Positions 9,401-18,938 of a stretch of DNA of 64,000 nt are shown here, piece after piece. The position numbers and the translations under genes were made by a program. The notes beneath the pieces are model-generated. The model had not been told where the DNA came from. It saw nothing but the letters and a program-made list of their open reading frames with translations, and did no database searches. This DNA comes from an uncultured Pedobacter sp. (GTDB taxonomy: Bacteria; Bacteroidota; Bacteroidia; Sphingobacteriales; Sphingobacteriaceae), in contig NZ_CAJYOJ010000013.1 of assembly GCF_913776295.1 (NCBI RefSeq), forward strand, positions 62,001-126,000. The letters are read 5' to 3'. How positions within the stretch are numbered: position 1 is the first letter of the stretch; the number at the start of each line of letters is the position of its first letter.

Positions 9401-11590
9401 ATGGATTTTAAATCATTTAAAGAAATGTTAAAGAGGATATTTTTTGTAATTTTTACTGCGGCAGTACTTGCTTGTCATGCTGCCCCTAAAACTCAGCCAA
9501 TGGTTGAGGGGGTTACCAATGTGAAGCCAGATGAACAGCAGCAACTGGTTATCAGGGAAGTTGTAAATTTGATCGAGAGTTATAATTACAAAAAAGTTAA
9601 GATCAATGATTCTATTTCCTCAATCGTTTTAGACAAGTACATCAAATCTTTAGATCCGGGTAAAAATTACTTCCTGGCATCAGATATCAAGGAATTTGAG
9701 AAATACAGGTATACTTTAGACGATGATTTCAAAAATGGCGACCTGAGTGGACCATTTTTTATATATAATGTTTATGCTAAAAGACTTAATGAATATTTCA
9801 CCTATTCACTGGCGCAGATCAAAACCAAATTTGATTTTAACCAAAACGACACTTATGTTTACGACAGAGAGAAACAGCCATGGGCAACTTCTTCTACAGC
9901 TTTAAATGACAACTGGAAAAAACGGGTTAAATACGAATTGATTAATTTGAATCTGGCCGGTACTGCTGAAGCAAAGAATGTAGAGACATTAACCAAACGT
10001 TATAAAAATTTACAATCACAAACTTCAAAAACCAATAATCAGGACGTTTTTCAAATTCTGATGGATGCTTTTACCGAATCCATTGATCCACATACCAATT
10101 ATTTTAACCCAACCAATGCCGCAGCATTTAACGAAGACATGTCACGCTCTTTTGAAGGTATTGGCGCCCGCTTACAATTGGAAAATGAGGTAGTTAAAAT
10201 TTCTGAAATTATTGCCGGCGGACCTGCTTTTAAGGGCAAACAACTCAGTGCGGGCGACCGTATTATTGCAGTAGCACAAGGTGACGGGGAGTTTGTAGAT
10301 GTTGTAGGCTGGAGGCTGGATAATACTGTTGCGAAAATAAAAGGTCCGAAAGGGACTAAAGTGCGTTTAAAAGTAATCCCAGTAGGCAAAGAAATGTCAT
10401 CTAAACCAGTGATTATCGAATTGGTTCGTGACCGAATTGTTTTAGAAGAAACATCTGCCAAAAAGAAAGTTAAAACCATTAATAGTAACGGTAAAGAATA
10501 TAAAATCGGGATTATTACCTTACCTGCATTTTACGCAGATTTTAAAGCTGCAAATGCAGGCGATAAAAATTACAAAAGCACCACCCGTGATGTTAAAAAA
10601 TTAATCGACTCGTTAAAGACCTTCGATAAGGTAAATGCAATCGTAATGGACTTACGTGGAAACGGCGGAGGTTCACTGGTTGAGGCCATATCATTAACAG
10701 GATTGTTTATCGATAGAGGTCCTGTTGTACAGGTTAAAGATCTACGTGGTAAAATAGAAGTGGATGAAGACGAAAATAGTGGTGTAGCCTGGGATGGTCC
10801 ATTTGGCGTGATGGTAGACCGTTTAAGTGCATCAGCATCAGAAATTTTTGCAGGCGCTATACAAGATTACGGACGCGGAATTATCATGGGCAGCCAAACC
10901 TATGGTAAAGGTACCGTACAATCTTCAATAGATTTAAATAAACTGGTAAACCCAAGTATGCTACAAAGAGTAGCAGGATTAATTTCCAAAGATAAAACTA
11001 TTGGAACCTCACCTAGCAGTGCCAACCCAGCAGATATTAATTTAGGCCAGATTAATTTAACCATGGCGAAATTTTACCGTGTGGCCGGTAGCAGTACGCA
11101 GCACAAGGGTGTAACTCCTGATGTTGTTTTTCCTTCTGTTTATCCGATGGATAAAATCGGAGAGGATACTGAATCATCCGCTTTGCCATGGGATGTTATT
11201 CCTAGTTCGAACTTCAAAGCAGTTGCCAATTTGAGTGCTGTTAAAGCGCAGTTGATCAAAAACAGCGAGCAGCGTGTTGCAAACTCGTTGGATTTTAAAT
11301 ACCTGAAACAAGATGTTGCAGAACTTAAAAAACGCGATAGTGAAGTTTCTGTAACGTTGAACGAGGCTAAACTTAAAGCAGAGCGCGATGCACAGGAAGC
11401 TAAAACCCTGGCCAGACAAAATGAATTAAGGGCATTAAGAGGATTGCCTGCGCTTAAAAAGGGTGCTAAAGTGACCAAGCAGGATGCATTCGATTTCATT
11501 GAAGATGAATCGCTAAAAGTAATGGGCGATTTCATGCAGCAATCTGGAAATTATGTGATGAATCTGGGTATAACGCCGTCGAAACTTTAA
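9401..11590 (+). CDS. prc: Carboxy-terminal (tail-specific) processing protease, S41A
   Basis: This envelope protease degrades or trims proteins from the C-terminus. The ATG at 9401 gives 729 residues; an ATG at 9425 would give a tighter signal peptide (MLKRIFFVIFTAAVLACHA). A Prc-type N-terminal region is followed by a PDZ domain (about residues 220-310, GIGARLQLENEVVKI..GGPAFKG) and the S41 core. The catalytic pair is Ser478 in SASASEIFAG and Lys503 in TYGKGTVQS, 25 residues apart as in E. coli Prc. A charged coiled-coil tail follows, as in the Prc/DUF3340 group. A strong terminator ends the unit. Confidence 0.93.
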   Translation: MDFKSFKEMLKRIFFVIFTAAVLACHAAPKTQPMVEGVTNVKPDEQQQLVIREVVNLIESYNYKKVKINDSISSIVLDKYIKSLDPGKNYFLASDIKEFEKYRYTLDDDFKNGDLSGPFFIYNVYAKRLNEYFTYSLAQIKTKFDFNQNDTYVYDREKQPWATSSTALNDNWKKRVKYELINLNLAGTAEAKNVETLTKRYKNLQSQTSKTNNQDVFQILMDAFTESIDPHTNYFNPTNAAAFNEDMSRSFEGIGARLQLENEVVKISEIIAGGPAFKGKQLSAGDRIIAVAQGDGEFVDVVGWRLDNTVAKIKGPKGTKVRLKVIPVGKEMSSKPVIIELVRDRIVLEETSAKKKVKTINSNGKEYKIGIITLPAFYADFKAANAGDKNYKSTTRDVKKLIDSLKTFDKVNAIVMDLRGNGGGSLVEAISLTGLFIDRGPVVQVKDLRGKIEVDEDENSGVAWDGPFGVMVDRLSASASEIFAGAIQDYGRGIIMGSQTYGKGTVQSSIDLNKLVNPSMLQRVAGLISKDKTIGTSPSSANPADINLGQINLTMAKFYRVAGSSTQHKGVTPDVVFPSVYPMDKIGEDTESSALPWDVIPSSNFKAVANLSAVKAQLIKNSEQRVANSLDFKYLKQDVAELKKRDSEVSVTLNEAKLKAERDAQEAKTLARQNELRALRGLPALKKGAKVTKQDAFDFIEDESLKVMGDFMQQSGNYVMNLGITPSKL

Positions 11591-11609
11591 TAAAAGAGAT
11601 TTTATACCG

Positions 11610-11647
11610 AGCGAGCTATCTTTATTCAGATAGCTCGCTTTTTTTTA
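11610..11647. terminator. Bidirectional terminator between prc and the AraC gene
   Basis: AGCGAGCTATC (11610-11620) pairs with GATAGCTCGCT (11629-11639), an 11-bp perfect stem followed by T8. It lies between convergent genes and can serve both. Confidence 0.88.
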
Positions 11648-11653
11648 ACATTT

Positions 11654-12574
11654 TCAGTTAAACGATTGTCTGAATGCTGAAGGTGTAAGGGTTGTTTTCG
11701 ATTTGAACAGCTTGGTAAAAGATTGTAAATGTTCGAAGCCAAGGGCATAAGCAATTTCACTAACCGAAAGATCTGTTGTAGAAAGCTTTTCCTTTGCCAA
11801 ATCAATTACTTTTTGATGCAAATATTGTTGTGTGTTTTGTCCGATAAGCGTTTTCAACAATCCGGATAGATATCCTGGCGAAACGTTGAGCATTTCGGCA
11901 ATATAAGTTACAGTTGGTAAGCCCCTGTTACCAGGATGATCATGTAGAAAATAATTTTTAACAACATGCTCCAGTCGATCGAGCAGCTGGTTATTGATTG
12001 TTTTACGCGTAATAAACTGACGGCCGTAATAACGTTGTGCATAGTTGAGAAGAAGTTCTATTTGCGCTATTACAACATTTTGAGTAAAATGATCGATATT
12101 GTTATTGGTTTCATTTTCCACCAATTTAGCAATCGAATTAAGTACGGCTTCTTCATTTTCAGAAACATGCAATGCCTCAGACAGCGAGTAATTAAAGAAG
12201 TCATAATCCTTGATTGCTTTAGCTAAATGAGTGTGCCAAAGTAAGTCAGCATGGAAAAGTATCATCCAGCCCGTTGGGCGATGCGTTTTATCCTGATCAA
12301 TTTCGACTGTAAAAACCTGTCCGGGAGCCATAAAAAATAACACACCGTTGTCAAAATCACTGATTTGCTGCCCGTATTTAATTTTCGCATCAGGAACCCG
12401 TTTGAGTGAGATGGAGTAAAAATCAAAAATTATAGTTTTTAATCCGCCATCGAATGGCATATTAACTTCTGCCATATTAACGACACTAACTAACGGATGG
12501 CCTGGTTGAGGCAATCCGGCAAGTTTATGGTAGGCTGATATTGTTTTAAAACGGTAACGGTTTGAAAGTTCCAC
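11654..12574 (-). CDS. AraC-family transcriptional regulator
   Basis: The 306-residue protein has an N-terminal effector/dimerisation region and a C-terminal pair of helix-turn-helix motifs: LPTVTYIAEMLNVSPGYLSGLL and LSTTDLSVSEIAYALGFEH, then QSFTKLFKSKTTLTPSAFRQ. The start is a GTG at 12574; the next Met is about 30 residues in. The stop codon of the SDR gene lies eight bases upstream, so the two form one transcription unit. The regulator probably controls its own partner gene, which is an inference from spacing. Confidence 0.88.
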   Translation of the reverse strand: MELSNRYRFKTISAYHKLAGLPQPGHPLVSVVNMAEVNMPFDGGLKTIIFDFYSISLKRVPDAKIKYGQQISDFDNGVLFFMAPGQVFTVEIDQDKTHRPTGWMILFHADLLWHTHLAKAIKDYDFFNYSLSEALHVSENEEAVLNSIAKLVENETNNNIDHFTQNVVIAQIELLLNYAQRYYGRQFITRKTINNQLLDRLEHVVKNYFLHDHPGNRGLPTVTYIAEMLNVSPGYLSGLLKTLIGQNTQQYLHQKVIDLAKEKLSTTDLSVSEIAYALGFEHLQSFTKLFKSKTTLTPSAFRQSFN

Positions 12575-12582
12575 GATACAAT

Positions 12583-13476
12583 TTACTTAAAATAAATGCC
12601 CTTTTCCAAATCTTCAAGCAAACTGGAATATTGAGGTTTCCAATTTAAAAGTGTTCTGGTTAAACGCCCCGAAGCCGGTCCATTTACTGCTACGAAACGT
12701 TCAAACCAACCAAAATGTGCTGCTGCCTCGTTTTTAGCTATAGAAACAACAGGTAAACCGAGCTGTTCGCCAATGGCCTCTGCTATTGCTTTAAGGGGAA
12801 TCGATTCTTCAGCTACCCCATGAAAACGTGCTCCTGGCGTAGCTTGTTCCAAAGCCAACCTGTAAAGTTTTGCAGCATCAAGCCGATGGATACCTGTCCA
12901 CCGGTTTTCTCCATCGCCGATGTAACCTGAAAAACCCGTTTTTCGGGCGATACTAATCAGCATGGGTACGAAGCCATGATAATCGCCTTCACCATGTACA
13001 GATGGCGACAAACGAACTACCGATACACGAATATTCTGAGCAGCAAGTAGATCAACAGCCTTTTCAGAAGCAAGTCTGGGATTTACACCATTATAATCGG
13101 GCAGCATATCTTCCGTGGCCAATATACCAGGATTAACCATAAGCGTTCCGGAAGTTACAATAAAGGGTTTATTGGTTCCTGCAATCGAGTTCCCAATGGC
13201 TTCTATGGCAAGTCTGTCAATTTCACAAACCGCTGCAAATCGGGAAAAATCATGGATAAAGCCCGTGTGGATAATACCATCAGCTAATCTGGCGCCCTCC
13301 TGTAAACGCTGTAAGTCTTCTAAATCCCCTCTATGTACTTCGGCTCCGGCAAGTACAAGTGCTTTTTCAGCTACCTCATTCCTTGCCAAACCTAACACCT
13401 CATAACCTGCGCTAATTAATTCTTTTACTACGGCCGAACCGACAAATCCGGTTGCACCTGTGACAAAAACTTTCAT
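12583..13476 (-). CDS. NAD(P)-dependent extended SDR / epimerase-like oxidoreductase
   Basis: The 297-residue protein opens with VFVTGATGFVGSAVVKELI, a TGxxGxxG Rossmann nucleotide-binding motif. RGDLEDLQRL follows at the usual distance for the adenine-binding acidic residue. The classical YxxxK is not clear; the SEKAVDLL segment around residue 137 falls in that region. This resembles atypical SDRs that act on small carbonyl substrates. It is the first gene of a two-gene unit with the AraC regulator. Confidence 0.8.
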   Translation of the reverse strand: MKVFVTGATGFVGSAVVKELISAGYEVLGLARNEVAEKALVLAGAEVHRGDLEDLQRLQEGARLADGIIHTGFIHDFSRFAAVCEIDRLAIEAIGNSIAGTNKPFIVTSGTLMVNPGILATEDMLPDYNGVNPRLASEKAVDLLAAQNIRVSVVRLSPSVHGEGDYHGFVPMLISIARKTGFSGYIGDGENRWTGIHRLDAAKLYRLALEQATPGARFHGVAEESIPLKAIAEAIGEQLGLPVVSIAKNEAAAHFGWFERFVAVNGPASGRLTRTLLNWKPQYSSLLEDLEKGIYFK

Positions 13477-13624
13477 CCTGATTAATTTAATTTTTAAATG
13501 GTGTACAATAATTACCTGCCGATTAACATAAATCGCATGTTATTATCACTCAAAATTCAATTAATTTTATGGAAACAATTTAGGCTAATCAATTCTTCAT
13601 TTAGCCAAAACGAATAATTGACGC

Positions 13625-13659
13625 AAAAAAAAGACTGCTACGTTTTGCAACAGTCTTTT
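13625..13659 (-). terminator. Terminator of the SPFH gene
   Basis: On the minus strand a CAAAAGACTG-type stem (13659-13651 with 13637-13629) closes a 13-base loop and runs into T8. It lies 17 bases after the stop codon of the SPFH gene. Confidence 0.85.
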
Positions 13660-13675
13660 GGTATAAAAAATACTG

Positions 13676-14608
13676 CTATCCCTTCTTCGGAGGATTCTGA
13701 CCCAGCTGCATGGCCATCATTTCTTTCATGGTTTTATTCATGCCCTCGGTACTGCCATCTAAGAAAATGATATTACCATCGCCATATTCTGCAAATTGTT
13801 TAATGGCTTCCGTCCACATGGTAAATAAAATGACCGAAGTATCCAAATTTGCCTGTTGCATTTCGTGCGCGGCATTGGTCATACCCTTTGCAACTTCTTC
13901 TCTAAACAATGCGATACCCTGACCGCGAAGTTGTGCAGCCTCACGTTCAGCTGTGGCTGCAATTTTGATTGCATTACCATCCGCCTCTGCAGCTTTGGTT
14001 TTGGTAATCAATAACGCCTGGCCTTCGTTTTCAGCTGCTGCCTTTAAGTTATTTGATGCCACCACTCGACTCATGGAGCGCATAATTTCTTCATCAAAAG
14101 TAATATCGTTCAACTGAAGATCCTGGAGATGGTAACCCCATCCATCCAATACCTGATCAATCTGTTCTTTAACATGCAGCACAATCTCATTTCGCTGGGC
14201 CAATACATTGGCTTGCTTTTGCGTAGCTACATATGCCCTGATCGATCCTTCGATTGTTCTGATTAATGCCTGCATCAGGTTGGTAGCATCAACAAATTTA
14301 AATGCTACATTTTTGATGGTTTCTTCATCCTGGTTAATTACAGAATAAAGTAGCATAGCCTTGAAGTAAACATTCGCCTGATCTTGCGTTACAGCCTGAA
14401 AAGAAAGTTCTACTGAGCGGTTCTGGATCGATATCCGCGAATAAATCTGTTCTATTAAAGGGATTTTAAAATTTAAACCTGGTCTCAAGAGCCTTTGGTA
14501 CTTACCAAAAACGGTAACAACAGCAATCGTACCCTGTTTAACGGTAACGAATGAGCTTAGTAGAATAATAACGCCTATTGCCACTAAAATATAAACGGTG
14601 TATTGCAT
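13676..14608 (-). CDS. SPFH / band 7 (stomatin-like) membrane protein
   Basis: The 310-residue protein has one N-terminal membrane anchor (YTVYILVAIGVIILLSSFV) followed by a band 7 domain. Typical band 7 text includes QGTIAVVTVFGKYQRLLRPG and QNRSVELSFQAVTQDQ. A long Ala/Glu-rich helix follows (KAAAENEGQALLITKTKAAEAD). Proteins of this family form membrane-bound oligomers and microdomains, often helping proteases. No NfeD-type partner lies next to it; it is transcribed alone and has its own terminator. Confidence 0.88.
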   Translation of the reverse strand: MQYTVYILVAIGVIILLSSFVTVKQGTIAVVTVFGKYQRLLRPGLNFKIPLIEQIYSRISIQNRSVELSFQAVTQDQANVYFKAMLLYSVINQDEETIKNVAFKFVDATNLMQALIRTIEGSIRAYVATQKQANVLAQRNEIVLHVKEQIDQVLDGWGYHLQDLQLNDITFDEEIMRSMSRVVASNNLKAAAENEGQALLITKTKAAEADGNAIKIAATAEREAAQLRGQGIALFREEVAKGMTNAAHEMQQANLDTSVILFTMWTEAIKQFAEYGDGNIIFLDGSTEGMNKTMKEMMAMQLGQNPPKKG

Positions 14609-14773
14609 AATTAGATTTTTTTATGAAGGTATAAAAATTCATACAAACTACACCAGGCATTTTGTAGCTTTAAGCTTTTCTAAGTTATTTATATAAATAG
14701 AGACCATCTTGATTTTTCAAACCGCACAATGGATTGAACAAATCTGATCACTTAAAAACAAATTTATACATAG

Positions 14774-16816
14774 ATGAAAATTAAATTATTTCTCCCCGCG
14801 GCAGGCATTTTGCTATTTGCGGCCTGCCAGAATAAAAAACATCAGGAAATGGATATGGTAAACATACGTACCGTGTTTTTTGATAAGGCCGGCATGGATA
14901 CCACTGTAAAACCAGGTGATAACTTTTTCCTTTATGCCAATGGAAAATGGATGAAAAACACTGAAATTCCTAAAACCGAAACCGGTTGGGGTTCTTTTTA
15001 TACGTTATATAATGATAACCTGAAAAATCTGAAAAACATTCTCGAAGATGCTTCAAAAGCGAAGGCAGCGAAGGGAAGTGCCGAACAGAAAGTTGGCGAT
15101 TTTTATACCAGTGGAATGGATACCTTAACCATCGAAAAGCTCGGTATCGAACCCATAAAACCACTTTTAAGTAAAATAGATAAGATTAAAGATGATAAAG
15201 ATTTAATCAGTTTTATTGCCGAGGGCTATAAAAATGGAGAAGGTGATTTATTAGGCTTTGGCGTTGAACCAGATGATAAATTAAGTGTTAAAAATGCACT
15301 GTCATTTACACAGGCCGGCATCACCTTACCAGACAGAAGTTATTACCTGGAACAGGATGAAAAAGCAAAAAAGATTAGAGCCGAATACATCAAATACATC
15401 ACAAAAATCTTTACCCTTTCAGGTGATGCTGCAAATGCGGCTAAATCTGCCGCCGATATTTTAAAACTGGAAACAGTAATTGCACAATCCCATTCAACAC
15501 CTGTTCAACTACGCGATCCACAGAAAAACTATCATAAAATGACGGTGGCCGATTTTCAAAAGATGACCCCGAATATTGACTGGAAATCTGTTCTACACAA
15601 ACTCGGTGCAGCCACAGATACCGTTATTGTTAGGCAGCCAGAATATTACCAAACTCTATCTGCCCTGGTTAAAAGCCAACCTATCGAAATTTGGAAAGAA
15701 AAACTAAAATTTGATGCCCTGAACGAATCAGCCAATGCTTTTACCAAAAAATTCAGGGACGCTAAATTTGATTTTTTCTCTAAAACACTCTACGGTCAAC
15801 AAGCGCCTACAGAAAGATGGAAAGCCATTGTAAACGCTACTGATCGTAATTTAGGCGAGCTTTTAGGCCAGTTATATGCCGAAAAGTATTTCAAGCCGGA
15901 GGCCAAAGAGCGTATGCTAACCTTGGTAAACAATTTACAGAAAGTATATGCAGAAAGAATACAAAAGGTAGACTGGATGACGCCAGAAACCAAAAAGAAA
16001 GCTTTGGAAAAATTGAATGCCTTTATCAAAAAAATCGGTTATCCTGATCAATGGAAAAAATATGATGATGTGGAGATTTCGAAAAACACCTATTATGCAA
16101 ACCTTCAGTCGGCAAGTAAACATGCTTATAAAGAAATGATGGATAAGCTAGGCAAAAATGTAGATAAAACAGAGTGGGGCATGACACCACCTACTGTTAA
16201 TGCCTATTACAATCCATCTTTCAATGAAATCGTTTTCCCTGCTGGAATTTTACAGTTTCCTTTCTTTGATTTTAGCGCAGATGATGCCATTAACTATGGT
16301 GCAATTGGTGCAGTGATTGGTCATGAGATGACACATGGTTTTGACGATCAGGGCCGCCAATACGATGCCATGGGCAATTTAAAAGAATGGTGGACAAAAG
16401 CCGATGCAGATCAATTTAAAGCCAAAGCCGGTAAAGTAGAAAATTTCTACGACAAGTTTTCGCTATTAGACAATCAACATGTAAACGGTTCATTAACCTT
16501 AGGCGAAAACCTGGCCGATCTTGGGGGCTTGAACATTGCTTATGATGCTTTTAAATTAACAGAACAAGGAAAAAGTGATAAAAAGATTGATGGTTTTACA
16601 CCCGATCAGCGTTTCTTTTTAAGTTTTGCCCAGGTATGGCGAATTAAAACCCGCGACGAAAGCATGCGTGTGAGGTTAAAAACAGACCCGCACAGCCCGG
16701 AAATGTTTCGCGTGAACGGACCGGTGTACAACATGGAGGCATTTTATAAAGCGTTTAACATCCCTGCAAACGCAAAAATGTATATTGCGCCAGCAAATAG
16801 GTTAGGCGTTTGGTAA
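14774..16816 (+). CDS. M13-family zinc metallopeptidase, lipoprotein (neprilysin/PepO-like)
   Basis: The 680-residue protein starts with a lipoprotein signal ending in the lipobox LFAAC (Cys17). The N-terminal M13 domain opens with DTTVKPGDNFFLYANGKWM. The C-terminal catalytic domain has VNAYYNPSFNEIVFPAGILQ, the zinc motif HEMTH (His517, Glu518, His521) and GENLADLGGL with the third ligand. It ends with the family CxxW-like tail in modified form (ANRLGVW). It would cut small peptides in the periplasm or at the outer membrane. A hairpin terminator follows. Confidence 0.93.
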   Translation: MKIKLFLPAAGILLFAACQNKKHQEMDMVNIRTVFFDKAGMDTTVKPGDNFFLYANGKWMKNTEIPKTETGWGSFYTLYNDNLKNLKNILEDASKAKAAKGSAEQKVGDFYTSGMDTLTIEKLGIEPIKPLLSKIDKIKDDKDLISFIAEGYKNGEGDLLGFGVEPDDKLSVKNALSFTQAGITLPDRSYYLEQDEKAKKIRAEYIKYITKIFTLSGDAANAAKSAADILKLETVIAQSHSTPVQLRDPQKNYHKMTVADFQKMTPNIDWKSVLHKLGAATDTVIVRQPEYYQTLSALVKSQPIEIWKEKLKFDALNESANAFTKKFRDAKFDFFSKTLYGQQAPTERWKAIVNATDRNLGELLGQLYAEKYFKPEAKERMLTLVNNLQKVYAERIQKVDWMTPETKKKALEKLNAFIKKIGYPDQWKKYDDVEISKNTYYANLQSASKHAYKEMMDKLGKNVDKTEWGMTPPTVNAYYNPSFNEIVFPAGILQFPFFDFSADDAINYGAIGAVIGHEMTHGFDDQGRQYDAMGNLKEWWTKADADQFKAKAGKVENFYDKFSLLDNQHVNGSLTLGENLADLGGLNIAYDAFKLTEQGKSDKKIDGFTPDQRFFLSFAQVWRIKTRDESMRVRLKTDPHSPEMFRVNGPVYNMEAFYKAFNIPANAKMYIAPANRLGVW

Positions 16817-16857
16817 AATTTAAAAGCATAATTTTAAAATATACGTTTTGCAAATTA

Positions 16858-16895
16858 TGATCCCGGAATTGATCAACTCTTAAATTCCGGGATCA
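16858..16895. terminator. Hairpin between convergent M13 and F5/8-type genes
   Basis: GATCCCGGAATT (16859-16870) pairs perfectly with AATTCCGGGATC (16883-16894) around a 12-base loop. The T content after it is modest, but its place between converging genes supports a shared terminator. Confidence 0.75.
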
Positions 16896-16915
16896 GCTTT
16901 ATTTTGCAGTTGATA

Positions 16916-18325
16916 TTATTGCAACAACCTCCACTCACTTAACTGCAAATCTACGCTCCCATTATTGGCAGTAATAAAGAGCTTATAATATTTGTATGCG
17001 GTAGTGTTTGAAATCAACATTTTTTTTGTTTGCCTTCTTAAGCCAAAAGTTTCGTTACTACGGATATCGAGTTGAGTATAGTTCGTACCATCGTTAGATC
17101 CCATAAGTTTCCAGCCTTTCGGATCACGATCCGGTGCATCGTTCCCTGCAGTAATAGTATATCCTTTTACTACCTGACTGCCAGGAAAAGTGAGTTGTGC
17201 CCAAAAAGTGTTAGGGTAAGCTCCCAGAAAGAACTTGGTATTATAATAACTATCAGAAAGTTTAGCTGAACCTTCAGCTGCAGCAGCACCGCCAGCATTT
17301 TCGTTACTCACACTCACCACTGCCTGGCTGCTTATATCTTTCAGATATGTTACACCGGGAAAGGCGGTTTTTGCCGCATTCAACTGTGCCACCCAATCAT
17401 TACCCTGCTCATCCAGGTTACCAAAAGCGCTTAGGGCAAGTGGCTTTAAATCCATCCCTGTTGCGCCGCTCCAAAAGTGGATAAACTCGCCATAATTCAT
17501 TGATCTTGAAAAGCGCTGTATATTGGTTTGCCCATTATTTACGGTTTGTTTAGGAAAATACTGTGCCAGCAGGCTGAAATACTTATTTAGTGAAGAAGCA
17601 TCGCCCTGTTGAGAGTAAATAGGGAAAAACCAGTCTCTAAACCAATACGTCTGCGCACGTGGATAGCTTTCCGATCCATTGGCAACCAAATTATACCAAC
17701 GTTGCACATCGGCCGAACGGTTAAGACCAATGTAAACATCATAAATGTAAATTTCCATCCATTTACTATCGTGCCAGATACCAAAGGCTGGCGAATTAAG
17801 TACATTGCGCGAAGCACCTTCTACAATATGACCCACCTCATGTGTGGTAAGGTCCAGATCGTTCCCTGTCCCACTGAGCCAGGCACTTGTGCTCGAGGAT
17901 CCCACATCAATTACATTCCGATAATCATGACTGGCATCCATGTAAGTGCTGGGATGCCCCCCGCTATATTTTCCGGTATGAAAAATGGCCCATAAGCGAG
18001 AGTCTGTACCGAACGACCCATATTTACTTTTGGTGTAGTTCCAAACCTGAGCTAGATACGTATTGGGCCAGGTAACCGTACTGCTTACATCATTATCGTG
18101 GTAAACTACAATGTTCGTATCGTGGTAAAACCGTTGCAATACCTGCACATGGTCAAACCAATGTTCTTGCCAGGTAAGCGGAGGATCGGCAAGCAGGCTG
18201 TTGTTTACCTTTGCCAGGGCATGTTTTGTCACTGCAGGTTGAGATTCTTCCAGTCCTTTTTTGGAGCAAGAGAGTAAAGACGCAAAAATCAGCATGCCCA
18301 AGAGGATAATCCGTTTGTTTTTCAT
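16916..18325 (-). CDS. Lipoprotein with HExGH metallopeptidase-like region and C-terminal F5/8 type C domain
   Basis: The 469-residue protein starts with a lipoprotein signal and lipobox SLLSC (Cys20). LTTHEVGHIVEG near residue 163 has the HExxH zinc pattern, suggesting a metallopeptidase or a relic of one. The last about 130 residues look like an F5/8 type C (discoidin) carbohydrate-binding domain (GWKLMGSNDGTNYTQLDIRS, YKYYKLFITANNG, QLSEWRLL). It probably sits on the cell surface and binds glycan or protein. The peptidase family could not be named; the function is inferred. Confidence 0.7.
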   Translation of the reverse strand: MKNKRIILLGMLIFASLLSCSKKGLEESQPAVTKHALAKVNNSLLADPPLTWQEHWFDHVQVLQRFYHDTNIVVYHDNDVSSTVTWPNTYLAQVWNYTKSKYGSFGTDSRLWAIFHTGKYSGGHPSTYMDASHDYRNVIDVGSSSTSAWLSGTGNDLDLTTHEVGHIVEGASRNVLNSPAFGIWHDSKWMEIYIYDVYIGLNRSADVQRWYNLVANGSESYPRAQTYWFRDWFFPIYSQQGDASSLNKYFSLLAQYFPKQTVNNGQTNIQRFSRSMNYGEFIHFWSGATGMDLKPLALSAFGNLDEQGNDWVAQLNAAKTAFPGVTYLKDISSQAVVSVSNENAGGAAAAEGSAKLSDSYYNTKFFLGAYPNTFWAQLTFPGSQVVKGYTITAGNDAPDRDPKGWKLMGSNDGTNYTQLDIRSNETFGLRRQTKKMLISNTTAYKYYKLFITANNGSVDLQLSEWRLLQ

Positions 18326-18525
18326 CTGTTTAGATTGTTTTAATGTTAGAAGGGATCTCTTGAAGTGGTTAGTAAGATCACAATCTATTCATTGGGGTTA
18401 ATATTTAGGTTGAGTTGATTCCTTGAGTTAAATAATCTTGTTTCCCCTGCTGTTCTCTATTCACAAAATGATAACGGTAATATATCTAATTTCACTAAAA
18501 CGTTTTACGATTAAATGAAAATTTA

Positions 18526-18547
18526 ATCCACCTGGCTTCAGGTGGAT
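18526..18547. repeat. Perfect 9-bp hairpin
   Basis: ATCCACCTG and CAGGTGGAT flank a GCTT tetraloop. It lies between divergent genes and has no T tract, so it is not an ordinary terminator. Confidence 0.7.
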
Positions 18548-18570
18548 GACACTTAAAGTTAGACTTTCAG

Positions 18571-18620
18571 ATTACAAAGTCAGTATTGTAATTTAAATAT
18601 TACAATTTACAAAATGTAAA
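18571..18620. promoter_or_regulatory. Overlapping TTACA/TGTAA inverted repeats
   Basis: Three linked palindromes are visible: ATTACAA-N8-TTGTAAT (18571-18592), ATTGTAAT-N6-ATTACAAT (18585-18606) and TTTACA-AAA-TGTAAA (18606-18620). The symmetric half-sites suggest a dimeric regulator acting on the gene at 18685. Confidence 0.5.
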
Positions 18621-18637
18621 CCTACTCTGCAAAATTT

Positions 18638-18671
18638 CATCAAACAAAAAGTTTGAATTCCTTGTTTGATG
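18638..18671. repeat. 10-bp inverted repeat before the small membrane protein gene
   Basis: CATCAAACAA (18638-18647) and TTGTTTGATG (18662-18671) are perfect reverse complements with 14 bases between, ending 13 bases before the ATG at 18685. It could form a leader hairpin or be an operator. Confidence 0.55.
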
Positions 18672-18684
18672 TTAAAAACAGATC

Positions 18685-18870
18685 ATGAACGTAAAACGAA
18701 CCTTCGGAACGATATTAACCATTTTAGGAATTATTGGCCTAATTTATGCCGGATATGGCTTTGTTAACCACAGTCAAAACGACAGAGGATTGCTGGTTTA
18801 TGGAATAATCGGATTAATTTTCTTTGTGTCCGGAATTGGTCTGGTAAAAAACACAAAGGATGAAAGCTAG
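18685..18870 (+). CDS. Small membrane protein, two predicted TM helices
   Basis: The 61-residue protein has two hydrophobic helices (about residues 8-26 and 35-53) separated by a polar loop NHSQNDRG and ends in a charged tail. There is no recognisable family. Its ATG follows a region with several palindromes, suggesting regulated expression. Small size and composition make the function open. Confidence 0.6.
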   Translation: MNVKRTFGTILTILGIIGLIYAGYGFVNHSQNDRGLLVYGIIGLIFFVSGIGLVKNTKDES

Positions 18871-18938
18871 ATCAAGCTTTCATCCTGAATATTGACGCAC
18901 CGAAATCTATTGAGCTTTTAGCATCCATCGCAGCAATA

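Larger units (their letters stand above)
18326..18684. other. Gene-free divergent region rich in palindromes
   Basis: This 359-bp gap separates the minus-strand lipoprotein from a small plus-strand membrane protein. It holds a perfect 9-bp hairpin (18526-18547), overlapping TTACA/TGTAA inverted repeats (18571-18620) and a 10-bp inverted repeat next to the small gene (18638-18671). No open frame of note was seen. Confidence 0.7.
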
